Source: Methanobacterium sp. UBA176 (lineage in GTDB: Archaea; Methanobacteriota; Methanobacteria; Methanobacteriales; Methanobacteriaceae). Taken from it: a DNA stretch of 64,000 bases. The notes under the pieces were generated by a model, which ran no database searches, was not told the origin of the DNA, and was given only the letters and a program-made list of their open reading frames with translations. Positions 27,902 to 37,449 of the stretch are shown piece after piece (within the stretch, counting starts at the first letter, position 1; each line of letters starts with the position of its first letter). Position numbers and translations under genes: made by a program. Location of the stretch: contig DAVZ01000005.1 of NCBI GenBank assembly GCA_002505765.1, positions 1 to 64,000 of the forward strand, read 5' to 3'.

Positions 27902-28924
27902 ATGTATGTAATTTTTAGAGTATTAAGGAAATCATTGCCTTTAATAGCTAAAGAACGGATCACAAGAGTTATTATTTGGATCTTAGCGGTCATCGCCTAT
28001 GGAACAATTGGATTCCATCTTATAGAAGGACAACCATGGACCGTATCTCTATACTGGACATTTGTAACCATTGGAACAGTTGGTTATGGTGATTACAGCC
28101 CTGAAACTATTTTAGGAATGTTTTTCACCATTTCAGTGATAGTATTAGGTATAGGGAGCTTTGCAATTGCTATCGAGGCTATAGTTGACTTTTTATTAAC
28201 AAGGCATCAGAATAGATTAATGGGGCTGATTAAAGTGGAAAAATCAAAACACGTGGTGATATGCGGCTGGACTGAAAGTACAATGGAATGTATTAAAGAA
28301 ATTGGAAAGGAAAATGAGATTTTTGCTATTGATGAAGATGAAGAAGTACGGAAGAAAGCCCTAAAAAATAATGTTAACTTCGTACATGGAGACCCAACAA
28401 GAATAAAAGACCTAAAAAAGACCAATGTCAAAGGTGCTAAGGCAATAATTGTTGATATGGGTTCAGATTCAAAAAGCATCCATTGCATATTAGGTATTCG
28501 TAAAATAGACCCAAATGTCAGGATAATTGCAGAAGCAGAGCGTTATGAAAACATAGAGCAGCTCGAACTTGCTGGAGCAACCCAGGTAATATCTCCTTTT
28601 GTTATTTCTGGAAGGTTGATGTACAAGAGTATCGATGATGGATACGAGGCCATGTTCGTTCAGGAAGTTCTGGCAGAACACAAAAGTAGGGAAATGAAAG
28701 AGGTAATGGTAACCGAGAACAGTTATTTTGCAGGTAAAACTGTTCTTGAAGCAGACATACACGAAAAAACAGGAGTTATACTTGTTGGGATTGGTGAAAG
28801 TGGAAATTTAACCATAGATCCTTCAAGGGAATACCTTATTAAACCTGGAGATGTAATACTTGGAATTGGGAAGCCTGAAGAGTTTGAAAGGTTAGAAAAC
28901 GAGTGTATGGGACAATCTGGTTGA
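27902..28924 (+). CDS. mthK: Calcium-gated potassium channel, MthK type
   Basis: 340 aa. Two transmembrane helices flank the selectivity filter TVGYGD (residues 59-64), followed by an RCK (TrkA-N) domain ([19 protein letters not shown]) and a TrkA-C domain. It is close to MthK of Methanothermobacter. The internal methionine at 107 (MGLIKVEKS), which in MthK starts the separately made RCK subunit, is conserved at exactly the same residue number. The acidic AEAERYEN segment that contributes to the Ca2+ site is also conserved. Expected to form a tetrameric pore with an octameric gating ring. Confidence 0.95.
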   Translation: MYVIFRVLRKSLPLIAKERITRVIIWILAVIAYGTIGFHLIEGQPWTVSLYWTFVTIGTVGYGDYSPETILGMFFTISVIVLGIGSFAIAIEAIVDFLLTRHQNRLMGLIKVEKSKHVVICGWTESTMECIKEIGKENEIFAIDEDEEVRKKALKNNVNFVHGDPTRIKDLKKTNVKGAKAIIVDMGSDSKSIHCILGIRKIDPNVRIIAEAERYENIEQLELAGATQVISPFVISGRLMYKSIDDGYEAMFVQEVLAEHKSREMKEVMVTENSYFAGKTVLEADIHEKTGVILVGIGESGNLTIDPSREYLIKPGDVILGIGKPEEFERLENECMGQSG

Positions 28925-28932
28925 ATTTAAGT

Positions 28933-29640
28933 CTATATACTTATTTCAACTCTTTTAAAAGGTTTTACCGCTAAAATTCCATTATTATAATTATTTTTAA
29001 ATGAATAAACTATTATATGAACTCCTGATTTATAAGCGTCCCTTAGAGCATGTGTAAAATCCGGATCCATCTTTAAGTTTGGCGAGAAGCACTTTGCATC
29101 CTCACTAAAAATTAGAAAAAGAACAGCCGCCTCTAAACCTTCTTCTTTCCCCAACATAAGTTCTTCAACATGTTTTTTGCCCCTTATAGTTGGTGCATCT
29201 GGAAATTTAGCCAGTCCATCCTCAACAAGGGTGCATCCTTTAACTTCAACCAGCATTCTCTTATTTTTATCCACACTGGTTAATAAAAAGTCTATTCTAC
29301 TATTTCCATAAATGTATTCTCTTTTTTTTACTGAATATCCACTAAATTCTTCTATTAATCCAGAATTTATTAAATCTTCTGCTATATCGCTGTGAAAACC
29401 TGAATTAATAAGAACCCACAAATTATCCTTTAAAACACCGATAACATCAAATTTGGTTTTTCTACCTGCTGTGTTTAATGCTGGCCTTAATAGCAATTCT
29501 ACATCAGGCTTTAAAAGCTCTTTAAGTCTTCCTGGATCCATTAAATGGGCAAGTTCTGTGCCTTTATCATATTTAAACTTAATTGTGAATCTGTTTGGTC
29601 TATCCATGAAATTTCCATGGATTATATTCCTGATTATCAT
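28933..29640 (-). CDS. sfsA: SfsA family DNA/RNA nuclease
   Basis: 235 aa, the normal length. The N-terminal OB-like part contains [12 protein letters not shown]. The restriction-endonuclease-like core has the SRIDFLLTS and [10 protein letters not shown] motifs, giving the D...ExK catalytic set, and [15 protein letters not shown] follows. SfsA was first linked to sugar-fermentation regulation and is now viewed as a nucleic-acid-binding nuclease. Its start codon touches the stop codon of the upstream M14-like gene, so the two are co-transcribed. Confidence 0.93.
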   Translation of the reverse strand: MIIRNIIHGNFMDRPNRFTIKFKYDKGTELAHLMDPGRLKELLKPDVELLLRPALNTAGRKTKFDVIGVLKDNLWVLINSGFHSDIAEDLINSGLIEEFSGYSVKKREYIYGNSRIDFLLTSVDKNKRMLVEVKGCTLVEDGLAKFPDAPTIRGKKHVEELMLGKEEGLEAAVLFLIFSEDAKCFSPNLKMDPDFTHALRDAYKSGVHIIVYSFKNNYNNGILAVKPFKRVEISI

Positions 29641-30363
29641 TTAATTCATCAGATTTAATTTATCAATAGCGGATATAACTTCACAGGCGTGTTTTACAGT
29701 CACATCATAAGGTTCATATGCATAGGTTTCATAAACCACCGCCGGCGTCCCCGATTGAATTATAGGGACTGTAACGAACTTAGGACTTGAGGGCCCCTTT
29801 TCTTTAGGCGGAACATAATAAACAAGCCATGGAATTTCATTTCTAATGTTCAATGCCAATTGTTTAGACTTTAAATCGTTTATAGGCACACATATAAATC
29901 TTTTCTGCTTGTAAAAGCCCCTATTTGAATGTATATCCACTGCCATGTTGAAATTATTTTTTTTTATGTCCGATACTGCATATGCAGCCAGTAAATGTCC
30001 ATTTGTCCTTCCTTTATTGTAAGAATATCTGTCTTTGGAGACATGGACATTGTAAATGTAATAAGAATAATTTAGAGATTTGGAAAGACTGTAGAGGGAT
30101 ACTACCATGGCTCTATGAGAATTTCGCTCCATAGGATGTACCCCAGTTATTAAAGCAATTTTAACTGGAGAATCTGGATTTCCATGAGGACCGCTTTTGG
30201 TGACTGTTCCCAGATCATTAAAGCCTAAAATTTCAATTTCTGCTGGATCAAAGGAACCGATCTGTATATCAGAGATGTTATTTCTTTTTTGTGTCCCATT
30301 AGATGCAATAAACCCCATCAAAGCTATTATTATAATAAATGGTAATATATATCCTTTTTTCAT
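29641..30363 (-). CDS. Membrane-anchored or secreted M14-like metallopeptidase
   Basis: 240 aa. N-terminal hydrophobic segment (GYILPFIIIIALMGFIA), then a domain with ITGVHPMER (H76, E79), VDIHSNRG (H145) and AVVYETYAYE. The histidine-glutamate-histidine-glutamate layout and the spacing (66-67 residues between the zinc histidines) are the same as in the 13244 protein, and both share an R-x-NG-x-LLA motif. It lacks the accessory domains of that paralogue. Substrate unknown; a peptide of the pseudomurein wall is plausible. It precedes sfsA without a gap. Confidence 0.68.
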   Translation of the reverse strand: MKKGYILPFIIIIALMGFIASNGTQKRNNISDIQIGSFDPAEIEILGFNDLGTVTKSGPHGNPDSPVKIALITGVHPMERNSHRAMVVSLYSLSKSLNYSYYIYNVHVSKDRYSYNKGRTNGHLLAAYAVSDIKKNNFNMAVDIHSNRGFYKQKRFICVPINDLKSKQLALNIRNEIPWLVYYVPPKEKGPSSPKFVTVPIIQSGTPAVVYETYAYEPYDVTVKHACEVISAIDKLNLMN

Positions 30364-30571
30364 TTTATCCTCTTTTAAATACGTATTTTTTATAATTAAA
30401 GTTTAGATGTACCGATTTAAATTGTATATAACTGCACATGGGTCATAAATTTTTTGTTTTTTTTTTGGGTTTAATATAAATAAAGAAGGGATCAATTCCT
30501 AAATAATAAAATTGATAATAAATAAAGATCATCAAAAACAATTCAGAAATTCACATTAAAGAGGTGGAAAA

Positions 30572-31798
30572 TTGCATCCAAGACCAAGTCCCATTGCTGC
30601 ATCGCTTTATACGCTAAGAGACCTTAATGCTGACGTTATTATACTTCACGGCCCTCACGGCTGCTGTTTTAGGACTGGAAGATTGCTTGAAAATGACGGG
30701 GTGAGAGTTGTAACCACTGCCATGTCAGAAAACGATTTTATTTTTGGAGCGTCAGCTAAACTGGAAGAAACCCTCCAAAAAGTGGATTCCATGTTCAGCC
30801 CAGAACTTGTGGGCATCGTTGGAACATGCGCAAGCATGATTATTGGTGAAGACCTGAAAGAAGCTGTTCAAAATGCTAATATAGATGCAAAAGTTCTTGC
30901 AATTGAATCTCACGGGGGTCTAAGTGAAGGGGATAATACTGAAGGCGCAATTGCTGTTTTAGAAGCTGCAAGTAAGGAAGGGATTATATCAGATGAAGAA
31001 GCCCAAAGACAATCTAAAATGCTTAAAATGGCAACTAAAATCGAAAAGACAAGAGGAATGGCCAGGGGAGAATATATAGCTCCATCCCATGGCGACGATA
31101 AAATAAAAATGGCAGAGATGCTTATCCAAAAATTTAAAGAGGGCCAAAAAATTGCTATTGTATTAAATTCCAAGAAGGAAACATCCTATCTCTTTGCAGA
31201 CATTTTAAAAATTCCCTATCATAAAATAAACCCCAATAATAAACCTTTAATTATTGCCAATCTTGATGAAAATGTTGGACTTCCAAGGATAAGGCAGCAT
31301 GCCCAGAATATTCAAAAAGAGCTTAAAGTTGATGGAATAAACATTGATTTAATAACCGGAGGCTTGGATGAATACCCGGTAACAGGAAATAAAGCTGCAG
31401 AACTTATTAAAGCCGCGGAAAATCGAAGCTATCAAAATCCTTTGGTTTTTAAGCCCCAAAATTCAAAGATTTTAGTGGACTGCAAAATTGAAAATTTTAC
31501 GGTCCAGGAAACTTCGTCTCCTTCAACATCAAATCGAAGATTTGACCATTTTTTAAAGGATAAAAAAACCGATTTTTTAATTGTTGCAGGAGTACCCCAC
31601 GCTTTTCCCATAGAAACCTTAGGAATAGAAGCCCTGGCCATAACTGATGGTCCAAGGCTTGTAGAGCCATTAAAGGAGATTGGTTATAAATATGTGGTCA
31701 CTGAACTGGATGCTCATTCCAAAACCCTGGGAACTGATAGAATTGTACAGTCTGACTTTGGGCATTTTTTAAGAAAAATCATAGATAATTCAAATTAG
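30572..31798 (+). CDS. cfbD: Ni-sirohydrochlorin a,c-diamide reductive cyclase catalytic subunit CfbD, with in-frame insertion
   Basis: 408 aa from a TTG with GAGGTGGA upstream. The start [20 protein letters not shown], the cysteine-bearing [13 protein letters not shown] and [17 protein letters not shown] identify the nitrogenase-like CfbD. Together with the Fe protein CfbC (not in this window), it reductively cyclises Ni-sirohydrochlorin diamide during coenzyme F430 synthesis. Residues about 287-326 are an insertion encoded by a palindromic array. Without it the length is about 369, near what I remember for the family, and AENR joins [12 protein letters not shown] cleanly. F430 is essential for methanogenesis, so the protein presumably tolerates the extra segment. 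Confidence 0.92.
   Translation: MHPRPSPIAASLYTLRDLNADVIILHGPHGCCFRTGRLLENDGVRVVTTAMSENDFIFGASAKLEETLQKVDSMFSPELVGIVGTCASMIIGEDLKEAVQNANIDAKVLAIESHGGLSEGDNTEGAIAVLEAASKEGIISDEEAQRQSKMLKMATKIEKTRGMARGEYIAPSHGDDKIKMAEMLIQKFKEGQKIAIVLNSKKETSYLFADILKIPYHKINPNNKPLIIANLDENVGLPRIRQHAQNIQKELKVDGINIDLITGGLDEYPVTGNKAAELIKAAENRSYQNPLVFKPQNSKILVDCKIENFTVQETSSPSTSNRRFDHFLKDKKTDFLIVAGVPHAFPIETLGIEALAITDGPRLVEPLKEIGYKYVVTELDAHSKTLGTDRIVQSDFGHFLRKIIDNSN
31429..31547. repeat. Palindromic array E (in frame within cfbD)
   Basis: Five consecutive modules: about 31431-31450 (CAAAATCC TTT GGTTTTT), 31457-31475 (CAAAAT TCAAAG ATTTTAG), 31482-31501 (CAAAATTGAAAATTTTACGG), 31506-31522 (AGGAAACTTCGTCTCCT) and 31530-31544 (CAAATCGAAGATTTG). 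Joints contain GCCCC, GGACTGC and GGTCC. The array encodes about 39 residues with no stop. Codon content looks unlike the flanking conserved sequence ([20 protein letters not shown]). Confidence 0.82.
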
Positions 31799-31862
31799 TG
31801 AATGAATTATAACATTTAATATCCCATAAGAACATATCTTACTATAATATTTAGGTGATAAA

Positions 31863-32921
31863 ATGAGCATGACAGCAGGAATGATTCTTTGCGGAGGCTT
31901 TGGAAAACGTCTGCGACCTCTAACTGATAATGTTCCTAAACCTCTGATTGAAATTAAGAATAATTATTCAATTTTAGACCATAAAGATAATTATACCATC
32001 CTTGATAAACAGATATTTGATTTTAAAAATTCAGGAGTTAACCGGGTACTTCTTCTAACCGGTTTTTTAAGCGGTAAAATAGAGGAAAGATACGGAAAAG
32101 ACTATAACGGCATGAAAATTGAATACGTTATAGAAGACGAACCCCTTGGTACTTTAAACGCTATAAAACTTGGAATGGAAGAAATTAAAGACAGTGAACA
32201 GTGTGTTATAAGAAATGGAGATGTAGTAGCTGATTTAAATATAAAAAAAATGATCAGTCAGGGCGAAAAGTCTGATTATCCATTTTCAATCTTTATAACT
32301 AAAATGATGTCTCCTTATGGAATAGTTGAAATAAGCGGTGATAAATTAGTTTCATTTAAGGAAAAACCTCTTCTTGATTATTATATTAATGGTGGAGTCT
32401 ACTTTTCAAATGGAGAGATTAACTTCGGCGATTTTGAAGTTGGAGATATTGAAAAAACTGTTTTTCCAATGTTAGCCAATGAAAATCAGCTCGGTTATTA
32501 CAAAGAAGACGGTCTATTCTGGATGGCAATAGATACTTCCAAAGAACTTGAAGAAATAAGAAAAGAGTATAAAAACAGGGTAGATAAACCCTGGGGGTAT
32601 GAAAAGGTTCTTATTTACACAGATCAGTACATGACCAAGGAACTGTTCCTAAGAGAAGGTTTCCATACCTCTTTCCATCTCCACGAAGAAAAAGATGAAA
32701 CAATGTACATACTGAACGGTAAAGGCTACATTCAATTTGAAGATAGAAAAGAATACTTTGCAAAAAACGATACCGTTAGAATCGAGCCAGAAGTACCTCA
32801 TTCAATTGTGGCAATGGAAAATACCGTTCTTCACGAGGTATCAACACCTCACCTTGATGATACAAAGCGTATAACTGATATATACACAAGAGCTGCTAAG
32901 GATAAATCAAAACCCATTTAA
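31863..32921 (+). CDS. Sugar-phosphate nucleotidyltransferase fused to a cupin (phosphomannose isomerase-like)
   Basis: 352 aa. Residues 1-235 are a nucleotidyltransferase ([46 protein letters not shown]). Residues 240-345 are a type II phosphomannose-isomerase-like cupin ([46 protein letters not shown]). The substrate is uncertain; mannose- or glucose-1-phosphate are candidates. A 9-residue tandem duplication (KNNYSILDH / KDNYTILDK) follows PLIEI. It lies 64 bp after cfbD and 19 bp before hisH. Confidence 0.85.
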   Translation: MSMTAGMILCGGFGKRLRPLTDNVPKPLIEIKNNYSILDHKDNYTILDKQIFDFKNSGVNRVLLLTGFLSGKIEERYGKDYNGMKIEYVIEDEPLGTLNAIKLGMEEIKDSEQCVIRNGDVVADLNIKKMISQGEKSDYPFSIFITKMMSPYGIVEISGDKLVSFKEKPLLDYYINGGVYFSNGEINFGDFEVGDIEKTVFPMLANENQLGYYKEDGLFWMAIDTSKELEEIRKEYKNRVDKPWGYEKVLIYTDQYMTKELFLREGFHTSFHLHEEKDETMYILNGKGYIQFEDRKEYFAKNDTVRIEPEVPHSIVAMENTVLHEVSTPHLDDTKRITDIYTRAAKDKSKPI

Positions 32922-32940
32922 TTTTATTTAAATTGGCAAA

Positions 32941-33534
32941 ATGATAGCAATAATAGATTATGGTACAGGAAATCTTAAAAGCATTAGAAACGGCTTTTTA
33001 AAAGTTGGAGTGGATGTAGAAATAACAAAGGATCCCTATAAAATAGAAAAAGCAGATGCACTTATCCTTCCTGGGGTTGGAGCATTTGGAAGAGCCATGA
33101 AACACCTTGAAGACTATAAGGTGCTAATTCATGACTATATAAATACTGGAAAGCCATTTTTAGGTGTTTGTCTCGGTTTGCAGCTTTTATTTACAAAAAG
33201 TCAGGAAGATGAGGGAATTAGAGGGCTGGATGTATTTAGAGGAGAAGTGTTAAGACTTCCTGAAGGTCTTAAGATACCACATATGGGCTGGAATGATTTA
33301 AAAATTGTAAATGAATGTCCCGTATTAAACGGAATTGGTAATGATTACGTGTATTTTGTTCATTCTTATTATGTAAAACCAGAAGATGAAAGCATAATAG
33401 CTGCCACTACCAATTACGGAATTGATGTCACAGCTGCTGTTTGTAAGGATAATATTTTTGCTACCCAGTTCCACCCAGAAAAAAGCGGAGAAGTGGGTTT
33501 AAAAATGTTGAAAAATTTTGTAAAGGAGATATAA
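32941..33534 (+). CDS. hisH: Imidazole glycerol phosphate synthase glutaminase subunit HisH
   Basis: 197 aa class I glutamine amidotransferase. MIAIIDYGTGNLKSIRNGF is the usual HisH start. The nucleophile is the cysteine in FLGVCLGLQLLF (about residue 80), and His/Glu of the triad lie in TQFHPEKSGEVG near the C terminus. It supplies ammonia to HisF in histidine synthesis. The position 19 bp after the nucleotidyltransferase suggests co-transcription. No other his gene is in the window. Confidence 0.95.
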   Translation: MIAIIDYGTGNLKSIRNGFLKVGVDVEITKDPYKIEKADALILPGVGAFGRAMKHLEDYKVLIHDYINTGKPFLGVCLGLQLLFTKSQEDEGIRGLDVFRGEVLRLPEGLKIPHMGWNDLKIVNECPVLNGIGNDYVYFVHSYYVKPEDESIIAATTNYGIDVTAAVCKDNIFATQFHPEKSGEVGLKMLKNFVKEI

Positions 33535-33613
33535 ATTAAATTTTACAGCTTAAATACCCTAAAAATCCAATTTGCATTATTCATTATAAATAGCGGTTTT
33601 TGAAGGTGAACCA

Positions 33614-34975
33614 ATGGATATAGAAGGCTTTGTAAGAGATGCATTAAAACGAGACAATGAAGAAGCTGTTTTAATTAATTTAAAAGAAAAAATACTTGAA
33701 TACAAAAATATAAACCCCATTCAAGCTTCTAAAATGGCATCAGCTGTAATTGAAGAAGTAAAACATACTATGGAAATTGAATCCCACCCAGATGCCTTTT
33801 TAAGGGAATTAATAAACTACCCCAGAGCCAATGTGGCCATGGGCCAGATTGGTGTCGGCTCCAGAGGAGCAGGAGATTTCTTTGTCCATAGAAAAATTGC
33901 AGATATAGTTTCCAGCACTCACACCAGTGCATTTATAACTCCAGAGGCCCAGGATGACGGTGGAGTGGTCAAAAAAAATGTTGCATCAAATGATATTTAC
34001 ATAACAACTGCAGTTGATGGAATACACTCTCGTCTAAGCGAATATCCGTTTTTAGGCGGGTTTCACGTTTCAAGAGCTGCCCTAAGAGATGTCTGTGTCA
34101 TGGGCGCAGACCCTGTTGCTGTTATAAGCGACCTCCATCTTGCTGATGATGGTGACGTTGGAAAACTGTTTGATTTTACTGCAGGAGTATGTGCTGTCTC
34201 TGAACTTGTAAAAGTACCCCTTGTAGCTGGAAGCACACTCAGAGTCGGTGGAGATATGGTTTTAGGCGATAGGCTGGTAAGTGCAGTGGGTGCAATCGGT
34301 ATATCCGAATATCCTCCAACTGCAAGGAAGCGGGCTGAAGTTGGTGATGTTATTTTATTAACTGAAGGTTCTGGAGGAGGAACTATAACTACAACAGCCA
34401 TTTATCATGGGATGTTTGATGTTGTAAAAGAAACAATGGACATCAGCTTTATTAAAGCTTCAGAAGCTATTTTTAATGCAGGACTACTTCCCCAGGTGCA
34501 TGCAATGACCGATATTACAAATGGAGGACTCAGAGGAGATGCTCATGAGATCTCAAATACTACAGGGGTTGGATTGACCTTTTCCTATGATAAAATCAGG
34601 GAAATGATAAATCCAAAGGTGCTCGGTATGCTTGAAGAGTTAGATATAGACCCCCTGGGAGTTTCTGTGGATTCATTGATGATAATAGCTCCTGAAGACG
34701 TTGCAGATGAAGTTAAAAAAGCAATATCCAGTGTCAATGTAGCCATATCTGAAATTGGCCATGTTGATAAAAGTGGAAAAGCTAAATTAATAAAAGATGG
34801 GGTTGAAGAAGAGATAAAACCATTATTTAGAGAGGCAGCATACACAAAGATTAAAAAGATCGTTGGAGACTCAACACCAGAAGATTTCGATTCTATGCGG
34901 GAAAAAGTAGAAAACGCTGCATTAGACGCTATAAATAAAAAAGATAAGGTAGTGAGGGCTATCAATAAAAAATAA
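33614..34975 (+). CDS. AIR synthase-related (PurM-like) protein
   Basis: 453 aa. A PurM/HypE/SelD-type fold: AITTAVDGIHSRL-like metal/ATP segment (TTAVDGIHSRL), RDVCVMGADPVAVISDLHLA, GDVILLTEGSGGGTITTTAI and AMTDITNGGLRGDAHEISN. An extra N-terminal helical domain of about 90 residues (MDIEGFVRDALKRDNEEAVL) precedes the core, as in the archaeal AIR synthase-related group of COG2144. The true reaction is unknown; members of this fold activate a substrate by ATP-dependent phosphorylation. Confidence 0.82.
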   Translation: MDIEGFVRDALKRDNEEAVLINLKEKILEYKNINPIQASKMASAVIEEVKHTMEIESHPDAFLRELINYPRANVAMGQIGVGSRGAGDFFVHRKIADIVSSTHTSAFITPEAQDDGGVVKKNVASNDIYITTAVDGIHSRLSEYPFLGGFHVSRAALRDVCVMGADPVAVISDLHLADDGDVGKLFDFTAGVCAVSELVKVPLVAGSTLRVGGDMVLGDRLVSAVGAIGISEYPPTARKRAEVGDVILLTEGSGGGTITTTAIYHGMFDVVKETMDISFIKASEAIFNAGLLPQVHAMTDITNGGLRGDAHEISNTTGVGLTFSYDKIREMINPKVLGMLEELDIDPLGVSVDSLMIIAPEDVADEVKKAISSVNVAISEIGHVDKSGKAKLIKDGVEEEIKPLFREAAYTKIKKIVGDSTPEDFDSMREKVENAALDAINKKDKVVRAINKK

Positions 34976-35027
34976 ATCCCCAGATATGCAGAATACTTAA
35001 ATAATAAATTGTGTAATAGATAATAAT

Positions 35028-35471
35028 ATGGACAGCAGAGGTATAATTTTCACTATTGATGCAGCACTTGCTTTAATACCTTTATTTATCTTACTTGCAA
35101 GTTTAGCTAATATTAGCAATGCAGACACTATTTTTAATTCTGATCAGATACGAATTAACCATGATGCCCAGGATACCCTTGAAACAATGGCCAGTTATAA
35201 ATCAGGGGGTGATGAATCTACAATTCTTCAAAATATCACTGATTCACTGATAATAAATAATAACAGTGCTCAGGGAATCCTATTATCAGGACAAATCGCC
35301 GGTTCTTATCTGAATAAAACCATTGGAAATTCAAAGTATACCCTAACCGAAATTAGCCAGCTTAAAGGCCAGATCATTGCCTCAAATGCAGATGTAAAAA
35401 ATGGGGCCAATGTAGCTGTGGGAATTAGAAGTTACGGTAATTACACATTCCAGCTATTTGTATGGAATTGA
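35028..35471 (+). CDS. Pilin-like or secreted envelope protein
   Basis: 147 aa. It begins DSRGIIFTIDAALALIPLFI: a short charged leader, a glycine, then a 20-residue hydrophobic helix, as in archaeal type IV pilin-like proteins with class III signal peptides. The remainder is polar and rich in N, S and Q (NNNSAQGILLSGQIAGSYLN) and ends FQLFVWN. The assignment rests on architecture only. It is followed 70 bp later by a glycosidase-like gene in the same orientation. Confidence 0.6.
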   Translation: MDSRGIIFTIDAALALIPLFILLASLANISNADTIFNSDQIRINHDAQDTLETMASYKSGGDESTILQNITDSLIINNNSAQGILLSGQIAGSYLNKTIGNSKYTLTEISQLKGQIIASNADVKNGANVAVGIRSYGNYTFQLFVWN

Positions 35472-35541
35472 TTGTCTTATCCCATTTTGGAATGGTATTT
35501 TTTTAGAAAACTAAAAAAAATCCATAATCAAGGTGAAATAA

Positions 35542-36690
35542 ATGAAGGATGAAAAAGCTTTAGGGATTGCAGAAGAAATAATGATGGAGTTTGCAGCGTT
35601 TACAGGGCTTGAACCAGTTGATGATAACCCGCAGCGTTATCTATGGACAGACGCGTTTGCAGTATGCAACTATCTTCAACTCTCTAAACAGACAGGGGAT
35701 AAAAAATATATTGATCTTGCAATCAGGCTTGTTGACCAGGTTCACCATGTTCTTGGTAAACACAGAGAAGATAACAATCGCACAGGATGGATCAGCGGCC
35801 TTAAAGACCAGGAAGCTGAAATTCATCCTACAGTTGGCGGATTGAGAATAGGGAAAAAAATTAATGAGAGGAAACCAAGCGAACCAGTAGATCAGCGGCT
35901 GGAATGGGAACAGGACGGTCAGTATTATCATTACCTCACAAAATGGATGCATGCACTTAATAGGGTTGGAAAAGTTATTGAAAATCCAATTTATATTAGA
36001 TGGGCTGCAGAACTGGCAAAAACTGCCCATAATGCCTTTACATATCTTCCTGCAAATAGAGAAAGGAAGATGATGCACTGGAAAATGAGTATCGACCTTA
36101 GCTATCCTCTTGTTCCATCAATTGGACAACACGACCCTCTTGACGGTTTTGTAACCTATAACGAGCTTCAAATCTCTGCTAAAGAATTTAACCTGTCAAG
36201 AATCCCCCTACTGGGCAGGGAAATTTCAGAAATGAACGATATCTGCAGGGGTATGAACTGGACCACCAATGACCCTCTTGGAATTGGAGGGATTTTATTT
36301 GATGCTACAAGGGTTGCACAGTTCATTGTAAACGAAAATATGGATTACAGTTACTTGCTTGAATCTATTCTGGATTCCGCAAGTGCAGGTCTTGGCTTAT
36401 TTATAAGTAGCAGCCCCCTAAAATTTCCACCTGATTATCGCCTTGCTTTTCGAGAACTGGGACTTTCTATAGGACTTAAAGGCATTAAAAGTATAGAAAA
36501 ATTTTTTAATGAAAGTAACCCCCCTCTTTATGAAATAATCTCATCCCTTACAAATTATTTTTCCGTTGGAGATGCAATTGAAGAATTCTGGGTTCAAAAC
36601 AGGCGTTTAGTAAGCTGGAGGGAGCACAGAGAAATTAACATGGTGATGCTTGCAACCAGCCTTATTCCAGATAGTTTTTTATTGATTTAA
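35542..36690 (+). CDS. Alpha/alpha-barrel (six-hairpin glycosidase-like) protein
   Basis: 382 aa, soluble, with no signal peptide. The helical repeats with aromatic-acidic motifs (YLWTDAFAVCNYLQLSKQTG, DQVHHVLGKHREDN, WEQDGQYYHYLTKWMHALNR, HWKMSIDLSYPLVPSIGQHD) suggest an (alpha/alpha)6 barrel, as in N-acylglucosamine epimerases and unsaturated glucuronyl hydrolases. Homologues without assigned function occur in methanogens. Substrate unknown. Confidence 0.65.
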   Translation: MKDEKALGIAEEIMMEFAAFTGLEPVDDNPQRYLWTDAFAVCNYLQLSKQTGDKKYIDLAIRLVDQVHHVLGKHREDNNRTGWISGLKDQEAEIHPTVGGLRIGKKINERKPSEPVDQRLEWEQDGQYYHYLTKWMHALNRVGKVIENPIYIRWAAELAKTAHNAFTYLPANRERKMMHWKMSIDLSYPLVPSIGQHDPLDGFVTYNELQISAKEFNLSRIPLLGREISEMNDICRGMNWTTNDPLGIGGILFDATRVAQFIVNENMDYSYLLESILDSASAGLGLFISSSPLKFPPDYRLAFRELGLSIGLKGIKSIEKFFNESNPPLYEIISSLTNYFSVGDAIEEFWVQNRRLVSWREHREINMVMLATSLIPDSFLLI

Positions 36691-36819
36691 GCCAGAATGG
36701 TTAAAAATTTAGATAAAAGTTTTTGATAACGTCCTTATTCTATAAAGAATCAAGTTTTATACCTACTCGCTAAAAATAAAAATTTATTCTTAAAAATCTT
36801 TAAAACTAAGGGTAATTAC

Positions 36820-37434
36820 ATGGCAGGAAACTTTACAATATCAGATAGCTTTAAAAAACGTTTTGCGGTGCTTATTTCAGCTATTACATATGCTCCAATA
36901 ATATCCATTCCAGTATTTGCGCTAATAAACTTTTTTTTCCTAAATCTATATGAGTTTATAATTGTAACCAGCATATGTGCTATATTTGCAGGTATTTTAC
37001 CAATTATTCTTGTAATGTTATTTCTTAAAGCCAGAAAAAATGGAAAAGAAGTGGATATAGACATACCAGTAAGAGCTGAACGAAATCATCCCCTAATTTT
37101 AGTAATCCTATCCTACATCATAGGCACAGTTATTTTATTTGCAATTGATGCACCACTAATAACAACTACTTTGATGTTCTGCTACTTCTCAAACACTTTG
37201 ATCCTATTTTTTATAAATCTATACTGGAAAATCAGTATCCATGCCATGGGAGTATCTGGACCATCAATAGCTCTAATTTATGTTTTTGGCTCTCCTGGAA
37301 TCATTTTTAGCTTAATAATTCCCCTGGTTATGTGGAGTAGAATTTATTTAAATAAACACACAGTTTCCCAGGTAATAATAGGCACCATCCTTGGTTTAGT
37401 CCTGACTGCTCTACAAATGAATTATTTAATTTAA
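36820..37434 (+). CDS. PAP2-like membrane phosphatase
   Basis: 204 aa with about six transmembrane helices. The residues VRAERNHPL (about 84-92), ISIHAMGVSGP (about 143-153) and SRIYLNKHTVSQVIIG (about 172-187) are arranged like the three PAP2 phosphatase motifs, including a histidine in the second and an R...H pair in the third. Dephosphorylation of a polyprenyl or lipid phosphate is the likely reaction. The first motif is weaker than consensus. Confidence 0.72.
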   Translation: MAGNFTISDSFKKRFAVLISAITYAPIISIPVFALINFFFLNLYEFIIVTSICAIFAGILPIILVMLFLKARKNGKEVDIDIPVRAERNHPLILVILSYIIGTVILFAIDAPLITTTLMFCYFSNTLILFFINLYWKISIHAMGVSGPSIALIYVFGSPGIIFSLIIPLVMWSRIYLNKHTVSQVIIGTILGLVLTALQMNYLI

Positions 37435-37449
37435 TAGGTTCAATCTCAA

